Shown here: one piece after another, positions 47,046-57,490 of the stretch
Layout: each line of letters opens with the position of its first letter
Numbering within the stretch: the stretch's first letter is position 1
From: Prochlorococcus sp. AG-347-K20
GTDB lineage: Bacteria > Cyanobacteriota > Cyanobacteriia > PCC-6307 > Cyanobiaceae
Length of the DNA: 64,000 nucleotides
Reading direction: 5' to 3'
NCBI GenBank assembly: GCA_003281315.1
Contig: QCCH01000006.1
Span: 1 to 64,000 of the forward strand
Notes under the pieces: generated by a model
What the model saw: only the letters and a program-made list of their open reading frames with translations
The model's database searches: none
What the model was told of the DNA's origin: nothing
Position numbers and translations under genes: made by a program

Positions 47046-48569
47046 ATGCCTTCAACTTTAAGTAATCCTCTAAGACTAGGTTTACGGCAGGAAAGAGTCA
47101 TATCTCCACAATGCTTAGTAATATTTGGTGCTAGTGGAGACCTTACTCATAGAAAATTAATACCAGCCTTATTTGAACTCTATTTGCAAAGAAGAATTCC
47201 TAGTGAGTTTGGAATAGTTGGTTGTGCGAGAAGACCTTGGACTGATACTGAGTTTAGAGAAAAGATGAAAATAAAGCTATCAAATCAAATATCGGGTAAA
47301 GTAAGGGAGTGGGAACAATTTTCTAATTATCTTTTCTATGAACCAGTTGACTTACAACAAAGTGATCATGTAGTAAGGCTTTCTAGAAGATTAAATGAAA
47401 TTGATAAAACACAAGCTACTCATGGGAATAGAACATTTTATTTATCAGTATCTCCGAATTTCTATGCAAGTGGATGTAAAGCTCTTAAAGCAGCTGGCCT
47501 TTTAGATGACCCTAAGAAAAGTCGTATAGTGATTGAAAAACCTTTTGGAAGAGATTATTCAAGTGCAAAAAAATTGAATAAGATCGTTCAAAGTTGCGCT
47601 GAAGAAAGTCAGATTTACAGGATTGATCATTATCTAGGTAAAGAGACAGTTCAAAATATTCTTGTTTTGAGGTTTGCTAACACTATTTTTGAACCAATAT
47701 GGAACAGAAATTATATATCAAGTGTTCAAATTACTTCATCTGAAACAGTTGGGGTTGAAGATAGAGCAGGTTATTACGAAAGCTCTGGTGCTCTAAGGGA
47801 TATGCTTCAAAATCATATGACTCAAATGCTTGCTGTTACTGCTATGGAACCTCCTGGAAAGTTTGAACCAGAAGCGATAAGAAATGAAAAAGCTAAGGTT
47901 CTTCAAGCTTCAAAACTTGCTGACGAAAATGAACCGTGGAATTGTTGCATAAGAGGTCAATATGGAGAGGGAGGAAATATTTCAAATCAACTAAAAGGAT
48001 ATAGGCAGGAAGAAGGTGTTAATTGTAATAGCACAACAGAAACTTATATTGCGACAAAAGTTTTCGTTGATAACTGGCGTTGGCAAGGTGTTCCTTTTTA
48101 TTTGAGAACAGGTAAAAGACTACCTAAAAGACTTGGAGAAATAGTCTTGACTTTTAAAGATGTTCCTGTTCATTTATTTGAATCAACAATAATAAATCCC
48201 GCCCCAAATCAACTTATCCTTAGAATTCAGCCGAATGAAGGTGCTACTTTTAAATTTGAGGTAAAATCTCCTGGTTCTGGAATGAAATCAAGGCCTGTTG
48301 AAATGGAATTTTCTTATGATGAATCATTTGGAGAACCCTCAGATGAAGGCTATGTAAGATTATTAGCTGATGCAATGCTTTCTGACCCAACCTTATTTAC
48401 TCGAAGTGATGAAGTAGAGGCGGCCTGGAAACTTTATACGCCATTAATAGAATTGATGGATAATTCTCCTTGGAAGTTACCTATTTATAATTATGAATCT
48501 ATGACTTGGGGACCTCCTGAGTCTGATCAATTAATTTCAAAAGATAATATTTTCTGGCGTAGACCCTAA
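47046..48569 (+). CDS. zwf: Glucose-6-phosphate dehydrogenase
   Basis: 507 residues. LVIFGASGDLTHRKLIPALF is the NADP-binding site, RIDHYLGKETVQNI holds the catalytic His and substrate-binding residues, and VIEKPFGRD is the third block. It oxidises glucose 6-phosphate to start the pentose phosphate pathway, the main source of NADPH in darkness. opcA, whose product activates it, follows after 2 bases. In cyanobacteria this pair is redox-controlled through thioredoxin and expressed towards the end of the day. Confidence 0.98.
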   Translation: MPSTLSNPLRLGLRQERVISPQCLVIFGASGDLTHRKLIPALFELYLQRRIPSEFGIVGCARRPWTDTEFREKMKIKLSNQISGKVREWEQFSNYLFYEPVDLQQSDHVVRLSRRLNEIDKTQATHGNRTFYLSVSPNFYASGCKALKAAGLLDDPKKSRIVIEKPFGRDYSSAKKLNKIVQSCAEESQIYRIDHYLGKETVQNILVLRFANTIFEPIWNRNYISSVQITSSETVGVEDRAGYYESSGALRDMLQNHMTQMLAVTAMEPPGKFEPEAIRNEKAKVLQASKLADENEPWNCCIRGQYGEGGNISNQLKGYRQEEGVNCNSTTETYIATKVFVDNWRWQGVPFYLRTGKRLPKRLGEIVLTFKDVPVHLFESTIINPAPNQLILRIQPNEGATFKFEVKSPGSGMKSRPVEMEFSYDESFGEPSDEGYVRLLADAMLSDPTLFTRSDEVEAAWKLYTPLIELMDNSPWKLPIYNYESMTWGPPESDQLISKDNIFWRRP

Positions 48570-48571
48570 AA

Positions 48572-49873
48572 ATGAAACCTCAACTAACACTCCAAACCCC
48601 GTTAGAACTGCCTTATCAGGAAATTTCTAATTACCTTAATAAATTATGGATTTCAGAAGATAACGATAATAGTGGAGCTAATACTTTTACATTAATGGTC
48701 TGGCAGCCTGCTTGGCTAGAACAATGTATGGTTCAAAAAGGATTATTAAATGGACCAATTACTGGAAATTTAAGTCCAGAGATAATTGAAGTTGCTAAAA
48801 AATTCATACTAGATCAAGGACTTCCTATCACTACTTCTCTTAGTAGTGAAGAATTATTGAATTCGTTGAAGGAAAATTTATCTAATCAAGACTTTGAAGA
48901 TTTTAGAGGACAATTTTTTGAATCATCAATAAGTAGATTGAATCCAAGAAGATTAATAACTCTAGCGCCAACGTTAAATAAAAATTCAGATATCAAAACT
49001 TTTGTATCCGCTTACTGTCCACTAAGTGATACTCCGGCTATGCAACCTATATGTGGGGATTTAGTTGTTATTAGGGGAGACTCCACCTCAATATCTAATA
49101 AAGGATTAAAAATAATTGATGAATTATCTATTGATGAATTACCTACATGGTTGTGGTGGAATGGAAACTTGGATGAATCGCCTGAAATCTTCGAATATTT
49201 TACTAATCATGGTCTAAGGTTAATAATTGATACTGCTCTTGGATCGCCAAAAAGATGTTTAAAAGTTTTAGATCAATTAAATAATTCAAATAAAGCTATT
49301 AATGATTTGAATTGGGTTAGATTGAAAAATTGGAGAGAATCATTAGCAATGATTTTTGATCCTCCATCGAGGAGACCAATTTTAGACCATATTACTGATA
49401 TTGACATCGATATCGCAGGAGATCATATGATTCAAGCGTTGTTTTTGATTTCATGGATTAGCGATAAACTTGGTTGGTCTTTTATAAGAGTTGAAAAGGA
49501 TACAGAATCAACAAAAATAGAGTTTGAAAGAATTAATGGCGAAATAATTTCTGCATCAATTAATCCCTTATCTTTGGGAAATCCAAGTATTCATTTAGGA
49601 CAAGTTATTGGATTGAGGCTGATTTCAAAAATTAGTGAGGTTCAAAAAAATAATACTTGTGTAATACTTGGCTGTGAATCAGTGGAATGTATGAGACTTG
49701 AAGCAGGAGGAATGGCTAATATGGAATTAATAGAACAAGTTGTTCCAAATTCTTTTTCTACATCAGAGTATGATGTTAGTAAATTATTGGGAAGTAGTAG
49801 AGGTAATACCAGTCCTCTTTTTGAAAATTCTATCAAAATAGCCCTTCAAATATTTAATGGTTTTAATAACTAA
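48572..49873 (+). CDS. opcA: OpcA, activator of glucose-6-phosphate dehydrogenase
   Basis: 433 residues. The family features are NTFTLMVWQPAW near the N-terminus, ARRLITLAPT-type core (PRRLITLAPTL), and RLEAGGMANMELIEQVVP near the C-terminus. OpcA binds Zwf and keeps it in the active oligomeric state. Position directly after zwf, with two bases between, supports both the call and co-expression. cobB follows after 3 bases and may be in the same transcript. No signal peptide or membrane segment. Confidence 0.92.
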   Translation: MKPQLTLQTPLELPYQEISNYLNKLWISEDNDNSGANTFTLMVWQPAWLEQCMVQKGLLNGPITGNLSPEIIEVAKKFILDQGLPITTSLSSEELLNSLKENLSNQDFEDFRGQFFESSISRLNPRRLITLAPTLNKNSDIKTFVSAYCPLSDTPAMQPICGDLVVIRGDSTSISNKGLKIIDELSIDELPTWLWWNGNLDESPEIFEYFTNHGLRLIIDTALGSPKRCLKVLDQLNNSNKAINDLNWVRLKNWRESLAMIFDPPSRRPILDHITDIDIDIAGDHMIQALFLISWISDKLGWSFIRVEKDTESTKIEFERINGEIISASINPLSLGNPSIHLGQVIGLRLISKISEVQKNNTCVILGCESVECMRLEAGGMANMELIEQVVPNSFSTSEYDVSKLLGSSRGNTSPLFENSIKIALQIFNGFNN

Positions 49874-49876
49874 TAA

Positions 49877-51268
49877 ATGTCTTGTGTAATATCTTCTCCT
49901 TCCACGGATAGTGGTAAAACTACATTATCCCTTTTGCTATCCTCTTGGGCGTTCTCAAAAGGTATAAAGATTCAAACTTTCAAGGTTGGCCCAGATTATC
50001 TTGATCAACAACAACTTAGTTCCATTGGCCAACCTATTTGTAGGAATTTAGATATTTTTTTAAGCGGTGAGGAATGGGTTCAAGAAAGTTTTTTTAAACA
50101 TTCTTTGAAATATGAATTCTCATTAATTGAAGGAGCTATGGGTTTATTTGATGGATTAGGGTCAACAACCTATTCCAGTACAGCAAATATCTCTAAACTT
50201 CTCAATGCTCCAATAATTTTTATTGTTAATGCTAGAGGCCAAGTAGCTTCTCTTTTGGCAACTATTCGAGGTTTTAGGGATTTCGATAGTGAGTTGTCAA
50301 TAGTAGGAATTATATTTAACAATGTTAATTCAGATAGACATAAAAAATTAATCAAAGAAGTTTTTAAAAATGAAGACATAGAAATTCTTGGTTTTTTACC
50401 ATCTGATTCAAAAATAACTTTAAATAAAGCTAATTTAGGTTTGATATCTCCAATGGATAATGGAAAAGAAATTGATGTTGAATATTTCGCAAATTTCGCC
50501 GAAAAACACCTTAATGTATTTTCTATTATTAAGTTCATGAAATCTCCTCAAAAGAAAATATTTAATTCTGTCAATTTTAAAGATTTTAAAATAGACAAAA
50601 GTAAACCTATCGCAATTGCAGAAGATAAAATCTTTCATTTTCAATATCCTGAAACTAAGGAGTTTTTGAGTGAAATAGGCATTCCATTGATTTCATGGAG
50701 TATTTATGATGATGAAGATATACCTAATGAGGCTTCTTCTTTAATTATTCCAGGGGGGTTCCCTGAAAAATATGCTGATCATATAAGTAACTCTACAAAA
50801 AGCTTAAATTCGTTAAGGAAATTTCGCGAAAATGGATTTATATATGCAGAATGCGGAGGGATGATGATTTTAGGAGACTTTATAAAAGATGAAAATGGTA
50901 CTAATCATAAAATGAGTGGCATCCTGCCTTTTAGATCAAAAAAAAGTAAACTTTCAGTTGGTTATAGATACATTGAGGGTTTAAAAGATACTCCGATCAT
51001 TAAACAAAATCAATTAATTAGAGGCCATGAATTTCATTTTTGGGAAATTGAAGATAATTTATCTGAACTTGAGTTAGGAAAAACTGCGAATCAGAAGAAA
51101 CTATCTTCCCCATGGAAAATTAAATCTTGGAAAAGTGAATACAAAAATGAAGGCTTTTTTGATGAGAAATTACATGCAAGTTGGATTCACTTACATTTGC
51201 CAAGTTCTCCAGAAGTCTCGAAAAACTTTATTGATGCCACCCAAATAAGTTTTTCAAAGCATTCTTAA
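49877..51268 (+). CDS. cobB: Cobyrinate a,c-diamide synthase
   Basis: 463 residues. The ATP site (SSPSTDSGKTTLSLL, residues 6-20) belongs to the MinD-like amidoligases, and the class-I-like glutamine amidotransferase half has YAECGGMMILGD, whose Cys is the nucleophile, and HASWIHLHLPSSP near the end. CobB amidates the a and c side chains of cobyrinate in (pseudo)cobalamin synthesis. Picocyanobacteria make pseudocobalamin. Its stop interlocks with that of the convergent gene at 51265. Confidence 0.94.
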   Translation: MSCVISSPSTDSGKTTLSLLLSSWAFSKGIKIQTFKVGPDYLDQQQLSSIGQPICRNLDIFLSGEEWVQESFFKHSLKYEFSLIEGAMGLFDGLGSTTYSSTANISKLLNAPIIFIVNARGQVASLLATIRGFRDFDSELSIVGIIFNNVNSDRHKKLIKEVFKNEDIEILGFLPSDSKITLNKANLGLISPMDNGKEIDVEYFANFAEKHLNVFSIIKFMKSPQKKIFNSVNFKDFKIDKSKPIAIAEDKIFHFQYPETKEFLSEIGIPLISWSIYDDEDIPNEASSLIIPGGFPEKYADHISNSTKSLNSLRKFRENGFIYAECGGMMILGDFIKDENGTNHKMSGILPFRSKKSKLSVGYRYIEGLKDTPIIKQNQLIRGHEFHFWEIEDNLSELELGKTANQKKLSSPWKIKSWKSEYKNEGFFDEKLHASWIHLHLPSSPEVSKNFIDATQISFSKHS

Positions 51269-51744
51269 TTTATTATCAAATCAAATATTTTGAGTGGAGA
51301 ACCCAAAAAAAACATTCCAGGCAAAGTGATTAATGGTCCTAAAAAACTCCCTACCATGACTTCAATTTTTGTATGGCCAAGGGTTTCTTTTAAAAGTAAT
51401 TCAGATTGAGGGTCTAGTTTTTTTGATAGTTTATTGATTTCTGCAGCTTGAATCCCAGCTGATTTTCGTACACCACTAGCGTCATACATAACTATTAATG
51501 CTACAGCAACTGATAATGCGAATATTGAGCTATCAAATCCTAATTCATAACCTATGCCAGATGTAGCGCCAGTTATTAAGGCGGAATGACTTGAAGGCAT
51601 ACCACCAGTCTCGATCATAATCCCAAATCTTATCTCTCCAGTTGAAAAGAAATTGAATACAATTTTTAAAAATTGTGCTAGCAGGCAGGATAATAAGCTC
51701 CAGAAAAGAACTGAATTATTAAAAAAGGTAAAAAACTCAGACAT
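51265..51744 (-). CDS. Divergent PAP2-family membrane protein (DUF212)
   Basis: 159 residues with four or five hydrophobic helices. IMIETGGMPSSHSALITGATSG and YDASGVRKSAGIQAAEINKL are the two family signatures, with the SSHS motif resembling the PAP2 phosphatase active site. Enzymatic activity is unproven. It follows crtE after 13 bases on the same strand, so a role in prenyl-diphosphate handling is a possible but unsupported inference. Confidence 0.85.
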   Translation of the reverse strand: MSEFFTFFNNSVLFWSLLSCLLAQFLKIVFNFFSTGEIRFGIMIETGGMPSSHSALITGATSGIGYELGFDSSIFALSVAVALIVMYDASGVRKSAGIQAAEINKLSKKLDPQSELLLKETLGHTKIEVMVGSFLGPLITLPGMFFLGSPLKIFDLIIN

Positions 51745-51757
51745 AAATTAAAAATTA

Positions 51758-52660
51758 TTATCTATCTCTGTTTGTAATAAAGTCGGCTAATGATATTAAA
51801 TACCTTGCGTCAGCACCCCAAGGTTCAATAGCTTTTTTTGCTTTTTCAACTAAATCAAATGCTCTTTTCTTTGACTCATCCATTCCAAGTAATTTAGGGT
51901 AAGTAGTTTTGTCAGCTAAAAGATCTTTGCCTGCAGTTTTACCAAGCTTTTCACTGCTGGAAGTTAAATCAAGAATATCATCTATTATTTGGAAGGCCAA
52001 ACCAATTCCCTCTGCATATGTTGTCAGAGCATGTAATAGTTTTTCGTTAGCGCCTGCGATCATTGCGCCTGTTCTTACGCAGGCCTTTAATAAAGCCCCA
52101 GTCTTATGAAGATGAATATATTCGAGGGTTTCAAGGTCGACTTCTTTGCCTTCGCATTCCAAATCAACAACTTGTCCCCCGACTAGGCCTGGTGCACCAG
52201 CAACTAAGGATAATTCGCCAACTACATTTAATAATCTATTTGGATCAACTCCAGGGCTTCTTAAAGAGACCATTTCAAAAGCCCTTGTTAATAAAGCATC
52301 GCCTGCAAGAATAGCTATTGCATCTCCATATACTTTATGATTTGTTGGCCTACCTCTCCTCAAATCATCATTATCCATAGCGGGCAGATCATCATGAATC
52401 AAGGACATTGTATGGATCATCTCTATTGCTACTGCAGTAGGAACAGCAAGAGAGGGTTCTCCCCCAGCTAGAGAGCAAGATGCTAAACATAAAATTGGAC
52501 GTATTCTTTTCCCTCCAGCTAAAAGAGAATATCTCATTGATTCTCTCAATATTTCTGGATTCTCAGGGCCCAAGGAAAAATCAAGTGCTTCTTCTACAAT
52601 CTTTTTTGTGTTTTTAAGATATTTTTCAAAATCAGAAATATTATCTATAACTTCATTCAT
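51758..52660 (-). CDS. crtE: Geranylgeranyl diphosphate synthase
   Basis: 300 residues. The first Asp-rich motif is [18 protein letters not shown] (DDxxxxD) and the second is [11 protein letters not shown] (DDxxD). [14 protein letters not shown] binds the isopentenyl diphosphate. This trans-prenyltransferase makes the C20 chain for carotenoids, the phytyl tail of chlorophyll and the plastoquinone side chain. Length fits short-chain GGPP synthase. It follows folD after 36 bases, leftward. Confidence 0.94.
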   Translation of the reverse strand: MNEVIDNISDFEKYLKNTKKIVEEALDFSLGPENPEILRESMRYSLLAGGKRIRPILCLASCSLAGGEPSLAVPTAVAIEMIHTMSLIHDDLPAMDNDDLRRGRPTNHKVYGDAIAILAGDALLTRAFEMVSLRSPGVDPNRLLNVVGELSLVAGAPGLVGGQVVDLECEGKEVDLETLEYIHLHKTGALLKACVRTGAMIAGANEKLLHALTTYAEGIGLAFQIIDDILDLTSSSEKLGKTAGKDLLADKTTYPKLLGMDESKKRAFDLVEKAKKAIEPWGADARYLISLADFITNRDR

Positions 52661-52696
52661 TTTATACCTTTAGTAAAAAAAATTTCATCTTGGAGT

Positions 52697-53593
52697 TTAT
52701 GGCAAAAGGTCATTAAGAGTTGATGATAAACCAAATTGTTTTTGCCAGCTAAAAATAGTATTTACAAGTAACATTGTTACTGTCATTGGTCCAACACCTC
52801 CAGGGACAGGTGTGTAAGCAAATACTTTAGAAATAACATCTTCTAATAATACATCGCCACATAATCTGCTTTGATTTTTAGCGGAACTTTTTAATCTATG
52901 TATTCCAACATCAATAACAACTGCTCCTTCCTTCACAAAACTCGAATCTACAAGATTGGGTTTTCCTGCAGCAGCAATTAGAATGTCGGCTTCTCTACAA
53001 ACTTTATTCAAATTAAATGTTTTAGAGTGAGTAATTGTTACCGTGCCATTTAGGTTCAACAACATAAGCGATAGGGGCTTCCCAACAAGCAAACTTCTTC
53101 CTATGACAACAATTTTCTTGCCTTCAATTGTAATATTTTCAGATCTTAATAAATTAATAATTCCTGCTGGTGTGCATGATCTCATCGCAGGCTCATTTTT
53201 TACTAGTTTGCCAATGTTTATCTCATTTAGTCCATCTACATCTTTGCTTGGATTAATATGGCTGATCAGTTTTTGTTCGTCAAACTTCTTCGGGATGGGA
53301 AGTTGTAGTAACATTCCATCAATATCTTTATCAGAATTAAGTTTGCTTATTAATTGTTCAACTTCTTTTTGCTCTACACTATCCTTTAGATGAAAGATAA
53401 AGCTCTTTATTCCAATCCTTGAACATGCTTTTTCCTTATTATTAACGTAAACACCACTCGCGGGGTCTTCACCTATTCTTATTACAGCTAAACCGGGAGC
53501 TCTTTTTGCAATTTTTTTATTACTCGAGATATAATTAGATAATCTTTCTTCAATTTCAAGAGATAATTTTTTTCCGTCTAATTTTAATGACAT
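52697..53593 (-). CDS. folD: Bifunctional methylenetetrahydrofolate dehydrogenase / cyclohydrolase
   Basis: 298 residues. Motifs [20 protein letters not shown] (Tyr and Lys of the active site), [28 protein letters not shown] and the NADP-binding [18 protein letters not shown], then [15 protein letters not shown] at the end. FolD interconverts methylene-, methenyl- and formyl-tetrahydrofolate, supplying one-carbon units; methylene-THF is also the donor for TrmFO (1708-3120). Confidence 0.97.
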   Translation of the reverse strand: MSLKLDGKKLSLEIEERLSNYISSNKKIAKRAPGLAVIRIGEDPASGVYVNNKEKACSRIGIKSFIFHLKDSVEQKEVEQLISKLNSDKDIDGMLLQLPIPKKFDEQKLISHINPSKDVDGLNEINIGKLVKNEPAMRSCTPAGIINLLRSENITIEGKKIVVIGRSLLVGKPLSLMLLNLNGTVTITHSKTFNLNKVCREADILIAAAGKPNLVDSSFVKEGAVVIDVGIHRLKSSAKNQSRLCGDVLLEDVISKVFAYTPVPGGVGPMTVTMLLVNTIFSWQKQFGLSSTLNDLLP

Positions 53594-53667
53594 TTAGAAA
53601 AACATCTCCTTTTTACACCTAGCATGCCTATAATTTTAAATTATTCAAATAGATTTATCTATATTCT

Positions 53668-55143
53668 GTGCAAAACATCATAACTACCTTAAAGAAATTG
53701 TTTTATCTTTGGAGGCGAAGTCAAGTCCCAGTAAAACAACCAATTAAAATTTCAAAAATAGATAATCTCATAATTTTTTTAGTATGCATTTTAATTTCAA
53801 TAATTTCTTCTTTTAAACTACTTCTTATCACGCCTTTAAATATCGCAGATATTTTTTCTTGGTTTTTGACCTTTATTGAAATACTTATTAGTTCTGGTGT
53901 TTTGATATTAGTTTCAAAAAAAGAGAATCCTACAATTTCCTCAAGACAGATCTTTTTGATCATTACTCTTCTTTTAGCAGTACAAGTTTCGAAATTAGCC
54001 TTAGGTTCAACCACAAGTCCATTATCTATGATAATTCCACCTGCATTAATAATATCTCAAGGAATGGGAACCATAACAGCTTTAGCTTGGGTATCAATAG
54101 CGAGTCTTATTTGGCCTGACCCAGAAATTGTTATAAATAACAATTTATTTTTTATTTTGTTAGTTTTTGCTTCAATAGTATCTCTTCTTGGAGGAAGAAT
54201 AAGAAGTAGAGCTCAGTTACTTCAACTATCAATTTTTATTCCCATAGGATCTTTCTTGAGTCAATGGATATTGATTGGTAAAGATAAAATATCTCTTATT
54301 AATAATAAGCAAGATTTTGTTTTAACTAATGGGGATATATTTTCTGATTCCTTGCTGTTGGCTATAGCTATGCTTTTTACAATTTTATTTATTCCTATTT
54401 TTGAATCGATATTCGGATTATTAACTAAAGCAAGATTACTCGAATTGGCTGATAAGGAGAAGCCTCTAATTAGAAGATTATCTTTAGAAGCTCCTGGGAC
54501 TTTTGAACATACCTTACTCATATGTGGTTTAGCAGAGGAGGCAACAAGAATGATTGGTGGTGATATTGATCTTATTAAAACTGGAGCGTTATATCATGAT
54601 GTTGGCAAATTACATGCACCTAATTGGTTTATTGAAAATCAGGATGGTTCAAAAAATCCGCATGACGAATTAGATGATCCTATTAAAAGTGCAGAAGTAT
54701 TACAAGCTCATGTTGATGAAGGATTGAAATTTGCAAGAAAAAATAGACTGCCCAAGCTTATAGCTAATTTTATTCCTGAACATCAAGGTACCCTTAAAAT
54801 GGGATATTTTTTTCAAAAAGCTAAAGAAAAAAATCTTGACATTAATGAATATTATTTTAGATACAAAGGCCCTATTCCTCAGTCCAAAGAAACAGCTATT
54901 TTAATGCTTGCCGATGGATGTGAAGCAGCACTAAGAGCTATGAATATTAATGCATCTGATAAAGAAGCTTTGAAAACAATTTCTAATATTATCTACTCTC
55001 GTAAAAAAGATGGGCAATTAGATGATAGCAATTTATCCAAAGGAGAAATTTTTCTAATAAAAAGGGCATTCTTGAATGTGTGGAAAAGAATTAGGCACAG
55101 AAGAATTCAGTACCCAACTGGCAAGAATAATACTTTTTCTTAA
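53668..55143 (+). CDS. Membrane HD-domain phosphohydrolase, PgpH-like
   Basis: 491 residues from GTG at 53668. About six or seven hydrophobic helices fill residues 28-260. The HD domain follows (about 280-470): FEHTLLICGLAEEATRMIGG, GALYHDVGKLHAPNWFIENQ, NPHDELDDPIKSAEVLQAHV, IPEHQGTLKMGYFFQKAKE and LMLADGCEAALRAM, giving a complete set of metal His/Asp. The order and the NPHD block resemble the c-di-AMP phosphodiesterase PgpH of Listeria, but the large extracellular N-terminal domain is missing. It could be the counterpart of CdaA (27757-28665). Confidence 0.85.
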   Translation: MQNIITTLKKLFYLWRRSQVPVKQPIKISKIDNLIIFLVCILISIISSFKLLLITPLNIADIFSWFLTFIEILISSGVLILVSKKENPTISSRQIFLIITLLLAVQVSKLALGSTTSPLSMIIPPALIISQGMGTITALAWVSIASLIWPDPEIVINNNLFFILLVFASIVSLLGGRIRSRAQLLQLSIFIPIGSFLSQWILIGKDKISLINNKQDFVLTNGDIFSDSLLLAIAMLFTILFIPIFESIFGLLTKARLLELADKEKPLIRRLSLEAPGTFEHTLLICGLAEEATRMIGGDIDLIKTGALYHDVGKLHAPNWFIENQDGSKNPHDELDDPIKSAEVLQAHVDEGLKFARKNRLPKLIANFIPEHQGTLKMGYFFQKAKEKNLDINEYYFRYKGPIPQSKETAILMLADGCEAALRAMNINASDKEALKTISNIIYSRKKDGQLDDSNLSKGEIFLIKRAFLNVWKRIRHRRIQYPTGKNNTFS

Positions 55144-55152
55144 TTTTAAATT

Positions 55153-55545
55153 TTATAACCTAATACTTCTTCGATGTTTCGGATTACACCAATAAAGAAG
55201 AGCTAGCGTACTTAATAATGTTGTTAAAAGAGTAAATCCACCAACTCCATAAATGTCTTGAAGAGTTATGAGCCTTACAACTGAATAAGGAGCCATACCA
55301 GAGATTACCATTGATAAAGATACCAGAGTTAAAGTTACTCCCCATTTTCTCTCTGCTAAAAGAGCTGCTGAAGAAACTATTCCAACAATAGCAGCAGGCC
55401 ATCCAAGACTTATTGCAAGAGTTATATTTGCAACTTTTAGTGGAGGTCCATAACTTATTATTAATGCAATTATTGGAAGTGCAATTATGTTGCCGATTAA
55501 GCCAACCCACGAAAGTGCCCAATATCCAAGTACCCTTTCTCTCAT
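55153..55545 (-). CDS. Small integral membrane protein of unknown function
   Basis: 130 residues with four hydrophobic helices (near 10-32, 37-64, 69-86 and 98-118). No signature that I recognise. The ends are basic (MRER, and CNPKHRRSIRL). Convergent with the HD-domain gene over 9 bases. The frame is free of stops and has normal composition, so I regard it as real. Confidence 0.7.
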   Translation of the reverse strand: MRERVLGYWALSWVGLIGNIIALPIIALIISYGPPLKVANITLAISLGWPAAIVGIVSSAALLAERKWGVTLTLVSLSMVISGMAPYSVVRLITLQDIYGVGGFTLLTTLLSTLALLYWCNPKHRRSIRL

Positions 55546-55628
55546 TATTTATTGCTTTAAATATTAGTTAAATCTACATTATTGAGAGACTATTTTTTAA
55601 TGCTACTTAATAATCCTAAGAAAATAAT

Positions 55629-57269
55629 TTAATTTGCAGGATTAGATAGAAATTTATTATCAGAATTCTCTAAACTATCAAATTGTGGATGAATTGAATT
55701 TTTTTTCTCAGAAAATACAAGTCTATTTAAAGCATTAACGTAAGCATTCGCTGCAGCAACTACAACGTCAGTGTCAGCAGAATGACCAGAATATATTTTA
55801 TTATCCCTTCTTATTCTTATTGTTACTTCGCCCAATGCATCAATTCCTTCTGTTACCGACTTAACAGAAAATTCAATTAATTCATTAGGAACTTTAGCTA
55901 ATTTATTTAAAGCCTCGCATACAGCATCAACTGGCCCAGTACCTATTGATACAGCAGTATCCTCACTATTATCTTCTGTGTTTAGAAGCGAAATGGTTGC
56001 AGTAGGTTTAGAGGCGTTACCACAACTTACTTGTACAAGACTTAATTGAAATTTAGCTTCTGGTAGCTGAACTTGTTCACTAACAATTGCTTCTAAGTCT
56101 CTATCAGTAATTTCTCTTTTCCTGTCAGCTAAATCTTTAAAACGAGCAAAAGCATCATTTAAATCTTCTCGGCTTAAGTCATATCCCATTTCTTCTAATC
56201 TTGCTCTTACCGCACTTCTTCCACTCAGTTTCCCTAAAGATATTTTGTTGTCACTCAAACCAACAGTTTTTGCATCGATAATTTCGTAAGTTAGTCTATT
56301 TTTTAAAACCCCATCCTGATGAATGCCTGATTCATGAGCAAAAGCATTAGCTCCCACAATTGCTTTATTGGGTTGCACAGTCATTCCAGTTAGGTTGGAA
56401 ACAAGTCTAGAGGTTTTTGTTATCTCTTCTGTTCTTATAGCCGTAAGAGGAGTTGGGGAATCTTGATTTCTTTTGAAAAAACTATTAAAAAAACTTTTCC
56501 TGACATGAAGTGCCATTACTAATTCTTCTAGAGAGGCATTCCCGGCTCTTTCTCCAATTCCATTAATAGTACATTCTAGTTGTCTTGCTCCATTTTTTAC
56601 TGCCTCAAGAAAATTGGCTACTGCTAAACCTAAATCATTATGACCATGAACCGAGATTACTGCCTCATCAATATTTGGAACATTTTTATTTATATCGGCA
56701 ATTAGGTTGCCAAATTCACTAGGAGTTGTAAACCCAACAGTATCAGGGATATTTATTGTTGTCGCTCCTGCAGTAATTGCTAGTTGAATAACTTCGTATA
56801 AAAATTCAGGATCACTCCTTGAGGCATCTTCACAAGAAAACTCAATATCATCAACTAAGGATTTCGCATAATTAACCATTTCTGGAACTATTTGAAGAAC
56901 ATCTTTTCTGGATTTTTTTAGTTTATGTTTAAGATGAATATCGCTTGTTGCAATAAAAGTATGTATCCTTTTCTTGGGAGCTGGACTTACTGCTTCGTAA
57001 CATGCTTTTATGTCTCCTTTAGACGCCCTAGCTAAACCACATATTATAGGGCCATTTTCTTTCCCTACGACATTAGCAATTTTATTAACTGCTTTAAAAT
57101 CTCCTGGACTTGCGAAAGGGAATCCAGCTTCAATAACATCTACTCCTAATCTTGCTAATTGATGGGCGATAGCAAGCTTTTCTTCAAGATTTAAGCTGGC
57201 ACCAGGAGATTGCTCTCCATCTCGAAGAGTTGTGTCAAATATCAAAATTCTTCCAGGATCTTTTGACAT
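55629..57269 (-). CDS. leuA: 2-isopropylmalate synthase
   Basis: 546 residues. [20 protein letters not shown] starts the HMGL TIM barrel. [20 protein letters not shown] gives the metal HxH, and [17 protein letters not shown] the loop. The C-terminal regulatory domain (about 390-520) is present, so leucine feedback is expected. It condenses acetyl-CoA with 2-oxoisovalerate, the first step of leucine synthesis. Start ATG at 57269 is preceded by a purine-rich site on its strand. Confidence 0.97.
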   Translation of the reverse strand: MSKDPGRILIFDTTLRDGEQSPGASLNLEEKLAIAHQLARLGVDVIEAGFPFASPGDFKAVNKIANVVGKENGPIICGLARASKGDIKACYEAVSPAPKKRIHTFIATSDIHLKHKLKKSRKDVLQIVPEMVNYAKSLVDDIEFSCEDASRSDPEFLYEVIQLAITAGATTINIPDTVGFTTPSEFGNLIADINKNVPNIDEAVISVHGHNDLGLAVANFLEAVKNGARQLECTINGIGERAGNASLEELVMALHVRKSFFNSFFKRNQDSPTPLTAIRTEEITKTSRLVSNLTGMTVQPNKAIVGANAFAHESGIHQDGVLKNRLTYEIIDAKTVGLSDNKISLGKLSGRSAVRARLEEMGYDLSREDLNDAFARFKDLADRKREITDRDLEAIVSEQVQLPEAKFQLSLVQVSCGNASKPTATISLLNTEDNSEDTAVSIGTGPVDAVCEALNKLAKVPNELIEFSVKSVTEGIDALGEVTIRIRRDNKIYSGHSADTDVVVAAANAYVNALNRLVFSEKKNSIHPQFDSLENSDNKFLSNPAN

Positions 57270-57431
57270 CAGGGGGGATAACCTAAACTTATATTAAGCT
57301 AATTAAAAAATTTTGACTAGATTTAGTTCAATAAATATTGTCTGAATGTTTATAAGTTAAATAATATTGGTTAAAATTCTGAAAAAAAAAATCAAATACT
57401 TAAATTTTTAAAGTATTGTTTTAGGATTAAA

Positions 57432-57475
57432 GACTTTTTTATAAAAAAATTTCAATTTTTTATAGAACTAAAGTC
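57432..57475 (+). promoter_or_regulatory. A+T-rich leader stem before the GH57 gene
   Basis: GACTTT (57432-57437) pairs with AAAGTC (57470-57475), enclosing a perfect 8-bp stem ATAAAAAA (57441-57448) with TTTTTTAT (57456-57463). It ends 15 bases before the ATG. In such A+T-rich DNA it may be fortuitous. No other feature is seen in the 221-base gap. Confidence 0.25.
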
Positions 57476-57490
57476 ATAAATTTAAAAAGT

